From positions 1-50,648 of the forward strand of contig QQVD01000021.1 of assembly GCA_003388555.1 (NCBI GenBank): DNA of 50,648 nucleotides, in the 5' to 3' direction. Below, one piece after another: positions 8,879-17,720 of this stretch. The translations under genes were made by a program, and so were the position numbers. The stretch comes from Acidobacteriota bacterium. GTDB lineage: Bacteria > Acidobacteriota > Thermoanaerobaculia > Multivoradales > Multivoraceae. Below the pieces are notes generated by a model that was not told the DNA's origin, searched no databases, and saw nothing but the letters and a program-made list of their open reading frames with translations. How positions within the stretch are numbered: position 1 is the stretch's first letter; each line of letters begins with the position of its first letter.

Positions 8879-11800
8879 TTGATCGACTCCGCCGCGCTGC
8901 TGCAGCGCCTGCAGAAGCAGCTCCCCAAGCTCGAGGCCGACCTGCTCGAGCGCTGCTCGCCGAGCAAACACCCGGCGGGCTCGCCGGAGCGCGAGACGGC
9001 AGAGAGCCTGGAAGCTGCGCTGCGCGAGGAGCACCGTGCAGCGCGTGACGCCGATCGCACGGCGGCAGCCTTCGCCGCCTGGCGGACCGAGCAGCTCACC
9101 CAGGCCGCGGTGGCGTGGCTGCTGGCGTGTGTCTTCGTGCGTTTCCTCGAAGACAACCTGCTGCTCGACCACTCCCCCGCCGGCCTGCGCGACGGCGACA
9201 ACCGGCTCGACTATGCGCCCTGGCTCGCCGGCCCGAGTGGCAGTGGTAGCGGCGATAGCGACAGCAGCGACCCCTCAGCACCAACCACCAACCGCTTCGC
9301 CCTCGCCGAGGAGCAGCGCCGCGAGTACTTCCGCCGCCACCCGGCGCACTCCGAGCGCCACTACCTGCTCTTCGTGCTCGATCGGATCAAGACCCTGCCC
9401 GGCCTCGAGCGCCTCTTCGGCGAGCACAACCCGCTGTGGCGGCTGCAGCCCTCGGGCGACGCCGCCAAGCGCCTGCTCGAGCTCTTTCGCGACCGCGACC
9501 CTGAGAGCGGCGCCCTGCGCTTCGACTTCACCGACGAAGCGCTCGACACCCGCTTCCTCGGCGACCTCTACCAGGACCTCTCCGAGAAGGCGCGCAAGCA
9601 GTACGCCCTGCTGCAGACGCCCGGGTTCGTGGAGGAGTTCCTGCTCGACCGGACCCTCGAGCCCGCCATCGAGCGCTTCGGCCACGACCGGGTCTCACTG
9701 ATCGACCCGGCCTGCGGCTCAGGCCACTTCCTGCTCGGCGCCTTCCGCCGCCTCTGCAACCGGCGCCTCGAGCACGCGCCCGGCGCCACCCGCGAAGGCA
9801 TCGCGCAGGACGCATTGCTCCAGGTCTGCGGCGTCGACCTCAACCCCTTCGCCGTCGCCATCGCCCGCTTTCGCCTACTGCTCGCCGCGCTGCGCTTCGC
9901 CGGCACCGAGCGCCTGCGCAGCGCCGCCCGCTTCGAGACCCGCGTCGCCACCGGTGATTCGCTCCTGCACGGGCGCAGCTTCCGCCGTGGCTCACCGGCC
10001 TACGTGCAGCAGGGCATCACCGCAGAGCTCGATCCGCTGAGCCACTACCTCGAGAGCGAAGACCCCGAGATCCTCGCTGACGTGCTCGGCCGCCAGCACC
10101 ACGTGGTGGTCGGCAACCCGCCGTACATCACCGGTAAGGACGCCAAGGTGCGTCAGGAATACCGGGAGCGCTATCACAGCTGCCACGGCAAGTTCTCGCT
10201 CGCCGTTCCCTTCACCGAGCGCTTCTTCGAGCTGGCACTCTCGGCAGGCTTCGAGAGGGCCGAAGGGGACGACGAACCGAGCGAAGTCGATCCCCGTCAG
10301 GCCGGCTGCGTCGGCATGATCACCGCCAACTCGTTCATGAAGCGCGAGTTCGGCAAGAAGCTGATCGAGCAGTTCTTCGCCCACGTCGACCTCACCGCGG
10401 TGATCGACACCTCCGGCGCCTACATCCCCGGGCACGGCACGCCCACCGTCATCCTGGTGGGGCGCAACCGCGCGCCGCTCAGCGACTCCGTGCGCGCCGT
10501 GCTCGGCATCCGCGGCGAGCCCTCCTCGCCGGAGGATCCCGAGAAGGGCATCGTGTGGACCGCGATCGCCGAGCACTTCGACCGGCCGGGCTACGAAGGT
10601 GAGTACATCTCCGTCGCCGATCGCGAGCGCGGTGTCTTCACCAGTCATCCCTGGTCGCTGCAGGGTGGTGCGGCGCCGGAGGTGTTGGCGGTCCTGCAAA
10701 AAGCCTCGCCTCACCCGATCAGCGATGTAACGCGGGACATCGGAGTCGGCGTCGTCACTGCCGAGGACGACCTCTTCGCCCAACCGGCTTCGAAGTGGGC
10801 CAGAGCCGGCCTCGACGCAGCGTACGCCAGGGTCTTCGTCGAGGGCGAGGTCCTGCGCGACTATCTAATCGAGACCGATACGAAGGCCTTCTTTCCCTAC
10901 CATGGCGAGCAAACGCTGAGCGAGCTCGCGGACCGTCTTCTGCCTCAGCTATGGCCCTGGAAGACCAACCTCCGGAACCGGGTCTGGTTCAAGAAGACGC
11001 AGGATGAGCGCGGTCTGCGGTGGTACGAATACGGCCACATCTCGTGGGCAAAGTTCCGCACTCCCCTCTCCATCACCTTCGCCTTCGTCGCCACCCACAA
11101 CCACTTCGTGCTCGACCGCGGCGGCAAGGTCTTCAAGCAGTCGGCGCCGGTGATCAAGCTGTCCGAGGAGGCGAGCGAGGACGACCACCTCGCCCTGCTC
11201 GGGGTGCTGAACAGTTCAACCGCATGTTTCTGGTGTCGGCAGAACATGCACAACAAGGGCAACTCTGTGGACAACAAGGGGGCTCGGCAGACGGCGGCGC
11301 CGTTCGAGGACTTCTACGAGTTCGCAGGCACGCGCCTGAAGCCCTTCCCCCTGCCCAACGACTTCCCCTCCCTCCGCGCCCGCCAGCTCGACGCTCTCGC
11401 CACCGCCCTCCAACACCACTCTCCCGAGCACCTCGCCGAGCACGCCGGCCCCTCGGGCGCCGAGCTCACCGCCGAGGCCCTGCACCAGCACCGCAAGACG
11501 AGCGAGCGCCTGCGGGGCTCAATGGTCTTCCTGCAGGAGGAGCTCGACTGGTGGTGCTACGCCGCCTACGGCCTGCTCCCCGCCGAGGCCGTGATCGCCG
11601 AGCTGCTGCACGTGCCGGCCGCCCTGCGCGACGCTCCACAGGACGACCGCCAGCTCACCCATCTCGACGGCTCCTGGTTCGATCTGCCGGAGATCGCGCA
11701 GAGCGAGAGTGCCGGCACCCTCGAGGCGGTGCCCCTCGCGCTCGGCCAGCGCGCCTTCGAGATCGCCCTGGCGCGCCAAGTGGAGCGCGGCGAGGCGCGC

Positions 11801-12799
11801 ACCGCCTGGTTCGAGCGCCATCGCTCGAAGCCGATCACCGAGCTCCCCGCCGCCTGGCCTGAAGGCTACCGGGTCGTCGTCGAGCGCCGCCTGGCGCTGA
11901 TCGAAGAGGGCGGCGACCGTTTCGTGCAGCTGCTCGAGCGCCCCGAGCACAAGCGGCGCTGGGCGAGCGAGCCTTGGAAGAAGCGGCAGAAAGGGGCCCT
12001 GCGCTCCTGGCTGCTAGAGCGCCTCGAAGACCGCGACCTCTGGCCGGCCCCCGACCCCGGCAGCGGCGCGCTGCCCCAGCTCCTCACCGCCGCCCAGCTC
12101 ACCCAGCGCCTGGTCAGCGGGGAGACTTTGTCCGGCACTGAGGCTTCCGGCGGCCCAGGTTCTGGCGCCCCAGCTTCTGGCACCGAGCGCTCCGTGGCCT
12201 TCCGCCGCGTCGCCGCGCTCTACGCCGGCAGGGAAGACCTCGATCTCGAGAAGCTCGTCGCCGAGCTGTGCAGCGCCGAGGCCGTGCCGGCAGCCGCGGT
12301 GCTGCGCTACAAGCCCTCCGGCCTCGCCAAGCACGCCCAGTGGCAGCACACCTGGGAGCTGCAGCGGCGCGAGGACGCTGGCCAAGAGGTCGGTGAGATC
12401 CCGGTGCCGCCCAAGTACAAGTCGTCCGATTTCAACGCCGGCGTCTGGCGCCACCGCGGCAAGCTCGACGTGCCCAAGGAGCGCTTCGTCAGCTTCCCCG
12501 GCTCCCGCCGCGCCCTCGACGACTCCCCCCTCCTCGCCTGGGCCGGCTGGGACCACCACCAGCTCGCCCTCAGCCTCATCGCCGAGATCCAGCGCCAGAG
12601 CCAGGAAGGCTCTCCCGAGACCTCCATCCTCCCGCTGCTCGTCGCCCTGCACGAGCAGCTCCCCTGGGTCGCCCAGTGGCACGACCAGCGCAACCCCACC
12701 ACCGGCCTCCTACTCAGCGAGAGTTACCGCGGCTTCGTGGAAGACGAGGCCCGCAAGCTGGGGAAGACAGTGGCGGAGCTGGAGCAGTGGTCGCCGTAG
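8879..12799 (+). CDS. pglX: PglX, BREX adenine-specific DNA methyltransferase
   Basis: About 1306 residues from a TTG start. It is an N6-adenine methyltransferase: SAM-binding motif I is [10 protein letters not shown] at residue ~276 and catalytic motif IV is GNPPY at ~413, in the order of the gamma/type IIG-like class. The long C-terminal region (~700-1300) should hold target recognition and partner contacts. In BREX, PglX methylates the host motif and is needed for exclusion of phage DNA. A Gly/Ser/Pro/Ala-rich linker around 12120-12180 separates C-terminal subdomains. I see no long homopolymer that would drive slipped-strand phase variation of the kind reported for Streptomyces pglX. The start codon is uncertain (GTG at 8747 is the alternative). 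Confidence 0.92.
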   Translation: MIDSAALLQRLQKQLPKLEADLLERCSPSKHPAGSPERETAESLEAALREEHRAARDADRTAAAFAAWRTEQLTQAAVAWLLACVFVRFLEDNLLLDHSPAGLRDGDNRLDYAPWLAGPSGSGSGDSDSSDPSAPTTNRFALAEEQRREYFRRHPAHSERHYLLFVLDRIKTLPGLERLFGEHNPLWRLQPSGDAAKRLLELFRDRDPESGALRFDFTDEALDTRFLGDLYQDLSEKARKQYALLQTPGFVEEFLLDRTLEPAIERFGHDRVSLIDPACGSGHFLLGAFRRLCNRRLEHAPGATREGIAQDALLQVCGVDLNPFAVAIARFRLLLAALRFAGTERLRSAARFETRVATGDSLLHGRSFRRGSPAYVQQGITAELDPLSHYLESEDPEILADVLGRQHHVVVGNPPYITGKDAKVRQEYRERYHSCHGKFSLAVPFTERFFELALSAGFERAEGDDEPSEVDPRQAGCVGMITANSFMKREFGKKLIEQFFAHVDLTAVIDTSGAYIPGHGTPTVILVGRNRAPLSDSVRAVLGIRGEPSSPEDPEKGIVWTAIAEHFDRPGYEGEYISVADRERGVFTSHPWSLQGGAAPEVLAVLQKASPHPISDVTRDIGVGVVTAEDDLFAQPASKWARAGLDAAYARVFVEGEVLRDYLIETDTKAFFPYHGEQTLSELADRLLPQLWPWKTNLRNRVWFKKTQDERGLRWYEYGHISWAKFRTPLSITFAFVATHNHFVLDRGGKVFKQSAPVIKLSEEASEDDHLALLGVLNSSTACFWCRQNMHNKGNSVDNKGARQTAAPFEDFYEFAGTRLKPFPLPNDFPSLRARQLDALATALQHHSPEHLAEHAGPSGAELTAEALHQHRKTSERLRGSMVFLQEELDWWCYAAYGLLPAEAVIAELLHVPAALRDAPQDDRQLTHLDGSWFDLPEIAQSESAGTLEAVPLALGQRAFEIALARQVERGEARTAWFERHRSKPITELPAAWPEGYRVVVERRLALIEEGGDRFVQLLERPEHKRRWASEPWKKRQKGALRSWLLERLEDRDLWPAPDPGSGALPQLLTAAQLTQRLVSGETLSGTEASGGPGSGAPASGTERSVAFRRVAALYAGREDLDLEKLVAELCSAEAVPAAAVLRYKPSGLAKHAQWQHTWELQRREDAGQEVGEIPVPPKYKSSDFNAGVWRHRGKLDVPKERFVSFPGSRRALDDSPLLAWAGWDHHQLALSLIAEIQRQSQEGSPETSILPLLVALHEQLPWVAQWHDQRNPTTGLLLSESYRGFVEDEARKLGKTVAELEQWSP

Positions 12800-12862
12800 C
12801 GGCGTGAGGCAGAATCTGCGGGCAAACCTCAGGAATCGACTGCGCTTTGGGAGGAGGAGCGC

Positions 12863-13906
12863 ATGAATCTCTGGAGCGCCATCGGCCTGGTCTCGGGAGG
12901 CGCCACCCTCGTGGCGTTCCTGGCCGCCTGCGTCGCGTGGATCGTCTACCGCCGGGTGGGCGAGCGTGAGCGGCTGATCGAATCCGCCGAGGTCGGCGAT
13001 CGACCCGAGCTGATCCTCGCCACCCTCGATCGGGTGGCGGTGGACACCACCAACCTCACCCGTGAGCAGCGCCACGAGCTCGCCCTCGAGATCCTCGCCA
13101 AGCGGCACGAGCGGTTCCGTATCGGCGCCCTGCTCGCCGCCGGCGCCACGATCGCCGCCGCGGTGGTGACCGTCGTCGCGCTGCTCTACGGGCCGAAGCC
13201 CGATGACCCGCCCGAACCCCCGCCGGCGAAGACCCAGAAGCCGAAGCCCGACAAGGTGGCGGGCTACTTCTTCCAGATCTTCGCCCGCGAACAGCCCGAG
13301 GTGGCGGCGCCCTTCCTCGACTCCGAGCCGCGGGAGATCCGCGCCTGGTACCAGTTCTTCGACCGCGGCCTGATCGTCTACAACTCGCAGGACAACTTCT
13401 CCTGGATCATCGACTTCGCAACCCGCTCCTACGAGAAGGTCGACAACCCGGAGATCCTGATCAGCGAGCACCACCTGAGGGAGATCGACTGGGAGCGCTT
13501 CGAGGAGCTCTTCGCCACCGCCGGCCTGGCCGAGAGCGAGCGCACCACCTACTCGCGCCTGCTCTCGGATCGTCAGATCATCGGCGGCATCGGCACGATC
13601 TACGTGCAGCACGCGCTGCACCAGCGGCTCGGTCCCCCCGCCTCGATCAGCACCAGCCCGAGCGAGCGCACCGTGAGCGTCGAGAAGATGTCGCACGACG
13701 TCTTGCGGATCGCCAGTTCCGAGAGCGGCGACGAGCTGGTGGTGGGGCTGCCCAACCGCCCGTCCGACCAGGCCGGCAACGTCACCGTGCGCGCCGTCTG
13801 GCTGTTCCGCGAAGACGGCGGCGCACGGCGCTACAACGTCGACATCGGCGACGAGACCCCGCCCTGGGAGAACGACCCGGCGAGCAGCCAAGTCACCAAC
13901 AGGTAG
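12863..13906 (+). CDS. Two-TM membrane protein of unknown function, first gene of the BREX cargo
   Basis: 347 residues, with a strong ribosome site (GGAGGAGGAG) just before the ATG. Membrane helices lie at ~5-29 and ~86-111, separated by a charged helical segment. A Pro/Lys-rich linker (PPEPPPAKTQKPKP) leads to a ~220-residue soluble domain with several aromatic residues (IRAWYQFFDRGLIVYNSQ). Both ends are probably on one side of the membrane. I do not recognise the soluble domain. It lies 63 nt after pglX and points the same way, so it may be co-transcribed with BREX. It is absent from the minimal six-gene type 2 system. Confidence 0.75.
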   Translation: MNLWSAIGLVSGGATLVAFLAACVAWIVYRRVGERERLIESAEVGDRPELILATLDRVAVDTTNLTREQRHELALEILAKRHERFRIGALLAAGATIAAAVVTVVALLYGPKPDDPPEPPPAKTQKPKPDKVAGYFFQIFAREQPEVAAPFLDSEPREIRAWYQFFDRGLIVYNSQDNFSWIIDFATRSYEKVDNPEILISEHHLREIDWERFEELFATAGLAESERTTYSRLLSDRQIIGGIGTIYVQHALHQRLGPPASISTSPSERTVSVEKMSHDVLRIASSESGDELVVGLPNRPSDQAGNVTVRAVWLFREDGGARRYNVDIGDETPPWENDPASSQVTNR

Positions 13907-13950
13907 CTCGGCGAGTGAGATCCCGGCCGGCGCGTCGGCCGCCTCCGGCC

Positions 13951-13970
13951 CCTCCCCCGGCAGGGGGAGG
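13951..13970. repeat. Perfect 8-bp-stem hairpin, member of a dispersed repeat family
   Basis: CCTCCCCC, loop GGCA, GGGGGAGG, followed by CTGGGTGGGGTTGGCC. The reverse complement of the whole unit resembles the repeats at 44843-44930. It lies in the 177-nt gap after the 12863 gene. No T-tract follows, so it may be an intergenic REP-like element rather than a Rho-independent terminator. Confidence 0.55.
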
Positions 13971-14083
13971 CTGGGTGGGGTTGGCCCCAGTTCGCCGGCT
14001 CGCCGCGGCTCGAGGGTCCTAGCCCCGAACACCAGGGAAACAATTGCCGCGGTGTCCGTCTCAGCTCAAAGAGAGGAGACGAC

Positions 14084-14482
14084 ATGACACCACGTGAGGC
14101 TCACGTACCGCGCCCAAGCTACCTGGCGGCCATCACCCTGCTCGCTGTGCTCGTTGCGACCGCCGTGCCCGTCGCCGCCCAGCCCACGGCCGACGATCTG
14201 GCCGAACGCCTGAGCGACGTCGTCACGTCGCAGCTGTCCAGCGCCGGCGTGAACCTCACCGAGAGCGCCGCCGCACGTCTCGACTCCGCGGCGCGCAAGG
14301 GAGCCCGCAAGCTGGTGCGAGACGGCGCTGACGAGGCCGAGATCGAGGAGGCGATCGGCAACGCCGGCAACTTCGCGCACGGCCTCGTCGATGCAGCGTC
14401 GGCTCGCGACACCAAGCGCATCGACGCCGACCTATTCACCGAGGTCTTCAACGCCTTCTGCCCGTTCTATCCCTTCTGCTGA
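14084..14482 (+). CDS. Small exported helical protein with a two-cysteine C-terminus
   Basis: 132 residues, ATG preceded by GAGGAG at a 5-nt spacing. An N-terminal signal peptide (hydrophobic ~14-30, cleavage likely after PVAA) precedes an acidic helical domain. The last eleven residues end in FCPFYPFC; the two cysteines five apart, one at the very terminus, could form a disulphide or bind metal. No family recognised. It precedes a small membrane protein by 18 nt, so the two are likely co-translated. Confidence 0.65.
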   Translation: MTPREAHVPRPSYLAAITLLAVLVATAVPVAAQPTADDLAERLSDVVTSQLSSAGVNLTESAAARLDSAARKGARKLVRDGADEAEIEEAIGNAGNFAHGLVDAASARDTKRIDADLFTEVFNAFCPFYPFC

Positions 14483-14500
14483 CTCCGAGGAGGGCTTCGC

Positions 14501-14950
14501 ATGGACCCCGCCGGGTGGAACGAAGCGGTCGCGACCGGATTCGACATGGCCTTCGAGCTCTCGAAGCACCTGGTGAGCGTGTCGTCGGCAGTGCTCGCCC
14601 TCAGCGTCACCTTCCTCAAGGATCTGACGAAGAGCGCCCCCTCGAAGCGTCAGCGTCAGTGCCTGCTGTTCGCCTGGGCATGCCTGCTGGCCACCCTGGT
14701 CTTCGCCACGCTGCACCTCTTCGCCCTAACCGGCCACCTGACGCCAAAGCCCGGCGAGGCGATAGAGGCGCACATCCGAGGCAGCGCGGTGTTCTTCGGC
14801 GCAGCCCAGCTCGCGACGTTCCTGGCCGGAATGGCAGCGTTCGTCTGGTTTGCCCGGCTGACGCTCCAGCACATCGCGGTCGGGCGTGCGGGCCAGATCG
14901 CAACGGACGACCTCACCGACAAGCCGGACGCTGCAGATTCCTCCGTGTGA
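14501..14950 (+). CDS. Small three-TM membrane protein, unknown function
   Basis: 149 residues with GAGGAGGG before the ATG. Hydrophobic helices lie at ~24-42, ~52-78 and ~93-118, and the C-terminus is acidic and soluble. No catalytic motif seen. It follows the exported 132-residue protein closely and may be its membrane partner; this is inferred from spacing only. Confidence 0.65.
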   Translation: MDPAGWNEAVATGFDMAFELSKHLVSVSSAVLALSVTFLKDLTKSAPSKRQRQCLLFAWACLLATLVFATLHLFALTGHLTPKPGEAIEAHIRGSAVFFGAAQLATFLAGMAAFVWFARLTLQHIAVGRAGQIATDDLTDKPDAADSSV

Positions 14951-15042
14951 CCGATAGGGAATCCATCGCGAACCGCGGAAACCGATCGGCCAAACCTCTG
15001 TAGAAACCAGAGAGCGCCAGCTCACAGTTGAGGAGCGAGATC

Positions 15043-15318
15043 ATGCCCCAGAGCGAGAACGACCCCCTCGGGAATGGAGCCACCAGCTTCTACGTCTCGA
15101 TCCCGAAGGCGGAGACAGGTGCTGACGACCACGTGACCATCCTCCGCGGCGCAACGCGCGAGGACGTACTGAATGCACCGTGTTGGACGCGCGTGCTGAC
15201 GTTGTCGAAAGACCAGTGGCGGCGCCACTTCGCCCAGGCGAAAAAGCGTTACCACCGGTGCGACGATCCGAACAAGACGCGGCGTGAGGCGTGGATCTAC
15301 AAGATGACTGCGAAATGA
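15043..15318 (+). CDS. Small soluble protein, unknown function
   Basis: 91 residues from the ATG at 15043, chosen over an in-frame TTG at 15028 because GAGGAG at 15030-15035 is well placed for it. Basic C-terminal half (WRRHFAQAKKRYHRC) and two cysteines; no family recognised. Its stop overlaps the start of the next gene (ATGA at 15315), showing translational coupling. Confidence 0.6.
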   Translation: MPQSENDPLGNGATSFYVSIPKAETGADDHVTILRGATREDVLNAPCWTRVLTLSKDQWRRHFAQAKKRYHRCDDPNKTRREAWIYKMTAK

Positions 15319-16619
15319 GGGTGGGTGCGATCCGTGTCGCCCTCGTCGCGGCTCTCTCCTTGCAGGTCTCCTGCCTGCCGAGCGCCAAGCTGACGCGGTG
15401 GCACCGCAGCGCCGATCTCACCCTTGCCAACCCCGCTCAAACGCCCACCAGCACACTCGGGGCGCGGCTCGTCGCCTTGTCGATCGATCCGGCCGCAACG
15501 AGCAGATCGACGACCAGCGTCACATCCCTCGGAGACCGTGGTCAGGCAGCCTGGATCGAGTCGGTCTCCAAGCTGGAAGGAGTCGACAAGACGCCGCAGA
15601 CGCTGGCGCAGGCCGTCGCCACGCCGATCTCCGGACCCACGATGCGCAGCTCGGCCATCGATCGTTCGGTGGCCACTCGCAGGCTGGTCATCAGCTTCGA
15701 CACAAGGTTCCTCCAGCCGGCGGACCGCATCGCGCGAGTCGACCTGAAGATCACGCCACGGGAACTGGAGCACATCGCGTTCGCGGGCTGGAAACAACTC
15801 GCCACGCAGTACGCCTCGATCGACCTGGGCGAGATCTCAAGCGAACAGAAGAACACCTTTTCGCTCAGCGACCTGCTCGATGTACCGCAGGTGGACGAGC
15901 TGGCCGAGTCAGGCGCGGACCTGAGCTTCGAGCGGAAGCTGGCGGAAAAGGTCGCGCTGCGTTCGCGCCTCAGAGCCTTCTCGGGCGCTCTGACCCCCCA
16001 GCGCATCGACATCGTCCAGGAGGGCGCAGCCGGCTTCGACCTGCAGGGGAACACCGTCTTCGAGTTCAGCGCCCGCGTGCTGCCGGATTTCACGATGTTG
16101 CGGTGGGTCCACGACTTCGTCAGCCTCGTGAAGGACGACAAGCCGATCGCCCCCAAAGACGTCAAGATCGAGGACATCCTGGTCACCTACGTGCCAAATC
16201 CCGATGCGCTGGACCTGAGGCTCGACCTCGAGCTGAGCTACGTCGCGCGCCTCGTCACCAACGAGAAAGGGGCGCGAACCCAGGTGGAAGGAGACGACGA
16301 GGTCATCTTCAAGAGAGAGAAGGTGACCACCGAGGCCGTCGTTTTCGAACCGTCGGACTACAGCATCAGTCTGTGGACGATCACTCGGCAGGGCCAGACC
16401 GTCGCGATCGAGGTGCCACGAAGAGTGGCGGACAAGTGGGAGGATCTCGTCTTCTCGTCCTACGAGGAGGCTCAGACGTTCCTGTGGTGGGCGCGTGAGA
16501 CTCGTCCGAGCAGCGTTGCCGGCCGAGCCCTTCGTCTCAGTTGCACCCTCGTCGACCCATCGCGCTGCCCAGCACCGGATTTCTCGCAGGCCTTCGGGAT
16601 CAAAGCCATTCAAGAGTGA
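15315..16619 (+). CDS. Large exported protein, possible lipoprotein, unknown function
   Basis: 434 residues from an ATG that overlaps the previous stop by four bases. The N-terminus (RVALVAALSLQVSC) is a signal peptide ending in a cysteine, but the lipobox is poor because Gln, not Leu, is at -3. The rest is soluble, alternating strand- and helix-rich segments with several ExxLV-type strands. No known family recognised. It sits centrally in the cargo block and would be the main extracytoplasmic component. Confidence 0.65.
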   Translation: MRVGAIRVALVAALSLQVSCLPSAKLTRWHRSADLTLANPAQTPTSTLGARLVALSIDPAATSRSTTSVTSLGDRGQAAWIESVSKLEGVDKTPQTLAQAVATPISGPTMRSSAIDRSVATRRLVISFDTRFLQPADRIARVDLKITPRELEHIAFAGWKQLATQYASIDLGEISSEQKNTFSLSDLLDVPQVDELAESGADLSFERKLAEKVALRSRLRAFSGALTPQRIDIVQEGAAGFDLQGNTVFEFSARVLPDFTMLRWVHDFVSLVKDDKPIAPKDVKIEDILVTYVPNPDALDLRLDLELSYVARLVTNEKGARTQVEGDDEVIFKREKVTTEAVVFEPSDYSISLWTITRQGQTVAIEVPRRVADKWEDLVFSSYEEAQTFLWWARETRPSSVAGRALRLSCTLVDPSRCPAPDFSQAFGIKAIQE

Positions 16620-16676
16620 CGGCGCCACGCTCAGACTTCCCCGGTAAAGGCGAGCTCGACCGAGAAAGGGGATCTC

Positions 16677-17159
16677 ATGCCTACGACAGCCACCATCCCG
16701 ACCGTTCAGAGAAGCGACGGCCTCGATCACGTGCTTCGCGTCATGCGCAAGAGCGGCAGCCACTTCGTAGTGGTCCTCGGTCCGCGCGGTGGCGCCAAAC
16801 TCGTCAAGGGACCCGAAGTCCTCAGGGCGATCTTCGAACGCCAGGAAGCCGCAGCCTCTTCGCTCAGGGGGTACCGTCTCGCGAGAGGCCCGCGGCGTCG
16901 GCGTTTCAGCACTAGCACGCGGGGTGGTCCGCCGGCGACGAGGCCCGGGAGTCGCGAACGGCAGATTCGCTACCGCCTGGTTTCAGCAAAAGGCAGCCAG
17001 GCAGAGGTGTGGTTCGCCAGCGAGGGGTCGTTCTTCAATGTCACCAAGACGTGTCGGTGCTCCAACCCCAAGTGCGATAGCAAAGCATGCAAGTCACCGC
17101 CGGCAAAAGACAAGCAGGCTTGCCCCAGAGGCTGCGGAGGCAGGCTCGTCTGCGTCTGA
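16677..17159 (+). CDS. CBS-like protein with C-terminal cysteine-rich zinc-binding tail (copy A)
   Basis: 160 residues; AAGGGGA precedes the ATG. The N-terminal ~50 residues resemble a CBS half-domain (VLRVMRKSGSHFVVVLG, then a 'lvkgpevl' strand-helix). A basic low-complexity middle follows. The C-terminus has eight cysteines, starting CRCSNPKC and ending CPRGCGGRLVCV, consistent with one or two zinc sites. The next gene has the same architecture and terminal CP.GCGGRL motif, so the two are diverged tandem paralogues. The CBS assignment is tentative; the Cys pattern is direct. Confidence 0.65.
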   Translation: MPTTATIPTVQRSDGLDHVLRVMRKSGSHFVVVLGPRGGAKLVKGPEVLRAIFERQEAAASSLRGYRLARGPRRRRFSTSTRGGPPATRPGSRERQIRYRLVSAKGSQAEVWFASEGSFFNVTKTCRCSNPKCDSKACKSPPAKDKQACPRGCGGRLVCV

Positions 17160-17222
17160 GTTGTCATCGGGACATGTAAGAGCGCGTCTGCACTCGAGAA
17201 CAGCGAAGTACAGGAGGTCGCC

Positions 17223-17708
17223 ATGGAGCCAGAGCTCGGAATCGAGACCACAGAGAACTCACGAGAAGAGACTCTGGGAATCTGGCTTCCGGCCTTGCGG
17301 AGTTCTGCCTCCCGCGCGGAAGCCCTCGGCGTTCTGACGAGGCTCGAACAAAACTTCCTCGTGGTGGTCTCCAAGGAGGGGGAGACGCGGCTCCTCTCGC
17401 GACAGGGTCTCCTGGAAGCGCCGAGCTCCGAAGCCGCGGCGGATCTGTTCGATCTGGGCCTCGAGATCGAAGTCGAGGGACTTGTAGCCCAGCTCCTGTC
17501 GGATCATGATGCAAGCGATGGCGAGGAGGAGTTCGTCGCAGAGATCTCCGTGAGTCTGGGCGAAGCAGCGCACGGCCCGGGCCCCATCAGCCTCGATCCC
17601 GGGAGTATCTGTGTCTGCGCCAACGGGTGCCGCCCCAGAATGAGCCCGCCGGCAGTGCCCGGACAACTCTGCCCGGGCGGCTGTGGCGGGCGCCTGACGG
17701 CCTTCTAA
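17223..17708 (+). CDS. CBS-like protein with C-terminal cysteine-rich zinc-binding tail (copy B)
   Basis: 161 residues with an AGGAGGT ribosome site at 17212-17218. Paralogue of the preceding gene: a short CBS-like N-terminal segment (LEQNFLVVVSKEGETRLLS) and a C-terminal cysteine cluster starting CVCANGC and ending CPGGCGGRLTAF. Unlike copy A the middle is acidic, and it has fewer cysteines. The pair may form a heteromer or bind related ligands (inference). The next gene starts 13 nt downstream. Confidence 0.65.
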   Translation: MEPELGIETTENSREETLGIWLPALRSSASRAEALGVLTRLEQNFLVVVSKEGETRLLSRQGLLEAPSSEAAADLFDLGLEIEVEGLVAQLLSDHDASDGEEEFVAEISVSLGEAAHGPGPISLDPGSICVCANGCRPRMSPPAVPGQLCPGGCGGRLTAF

Positions 17709-17720
17709 CTGGGCCTCCCA

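Noticed and set aside
13951-13970. Rho-independent terminator after the 12863 gene
   Set aside because: The stem is strong, but no T-tract follows and the same hairpin recurs elsewhere in a repeat context, so a repeat element is more likely.
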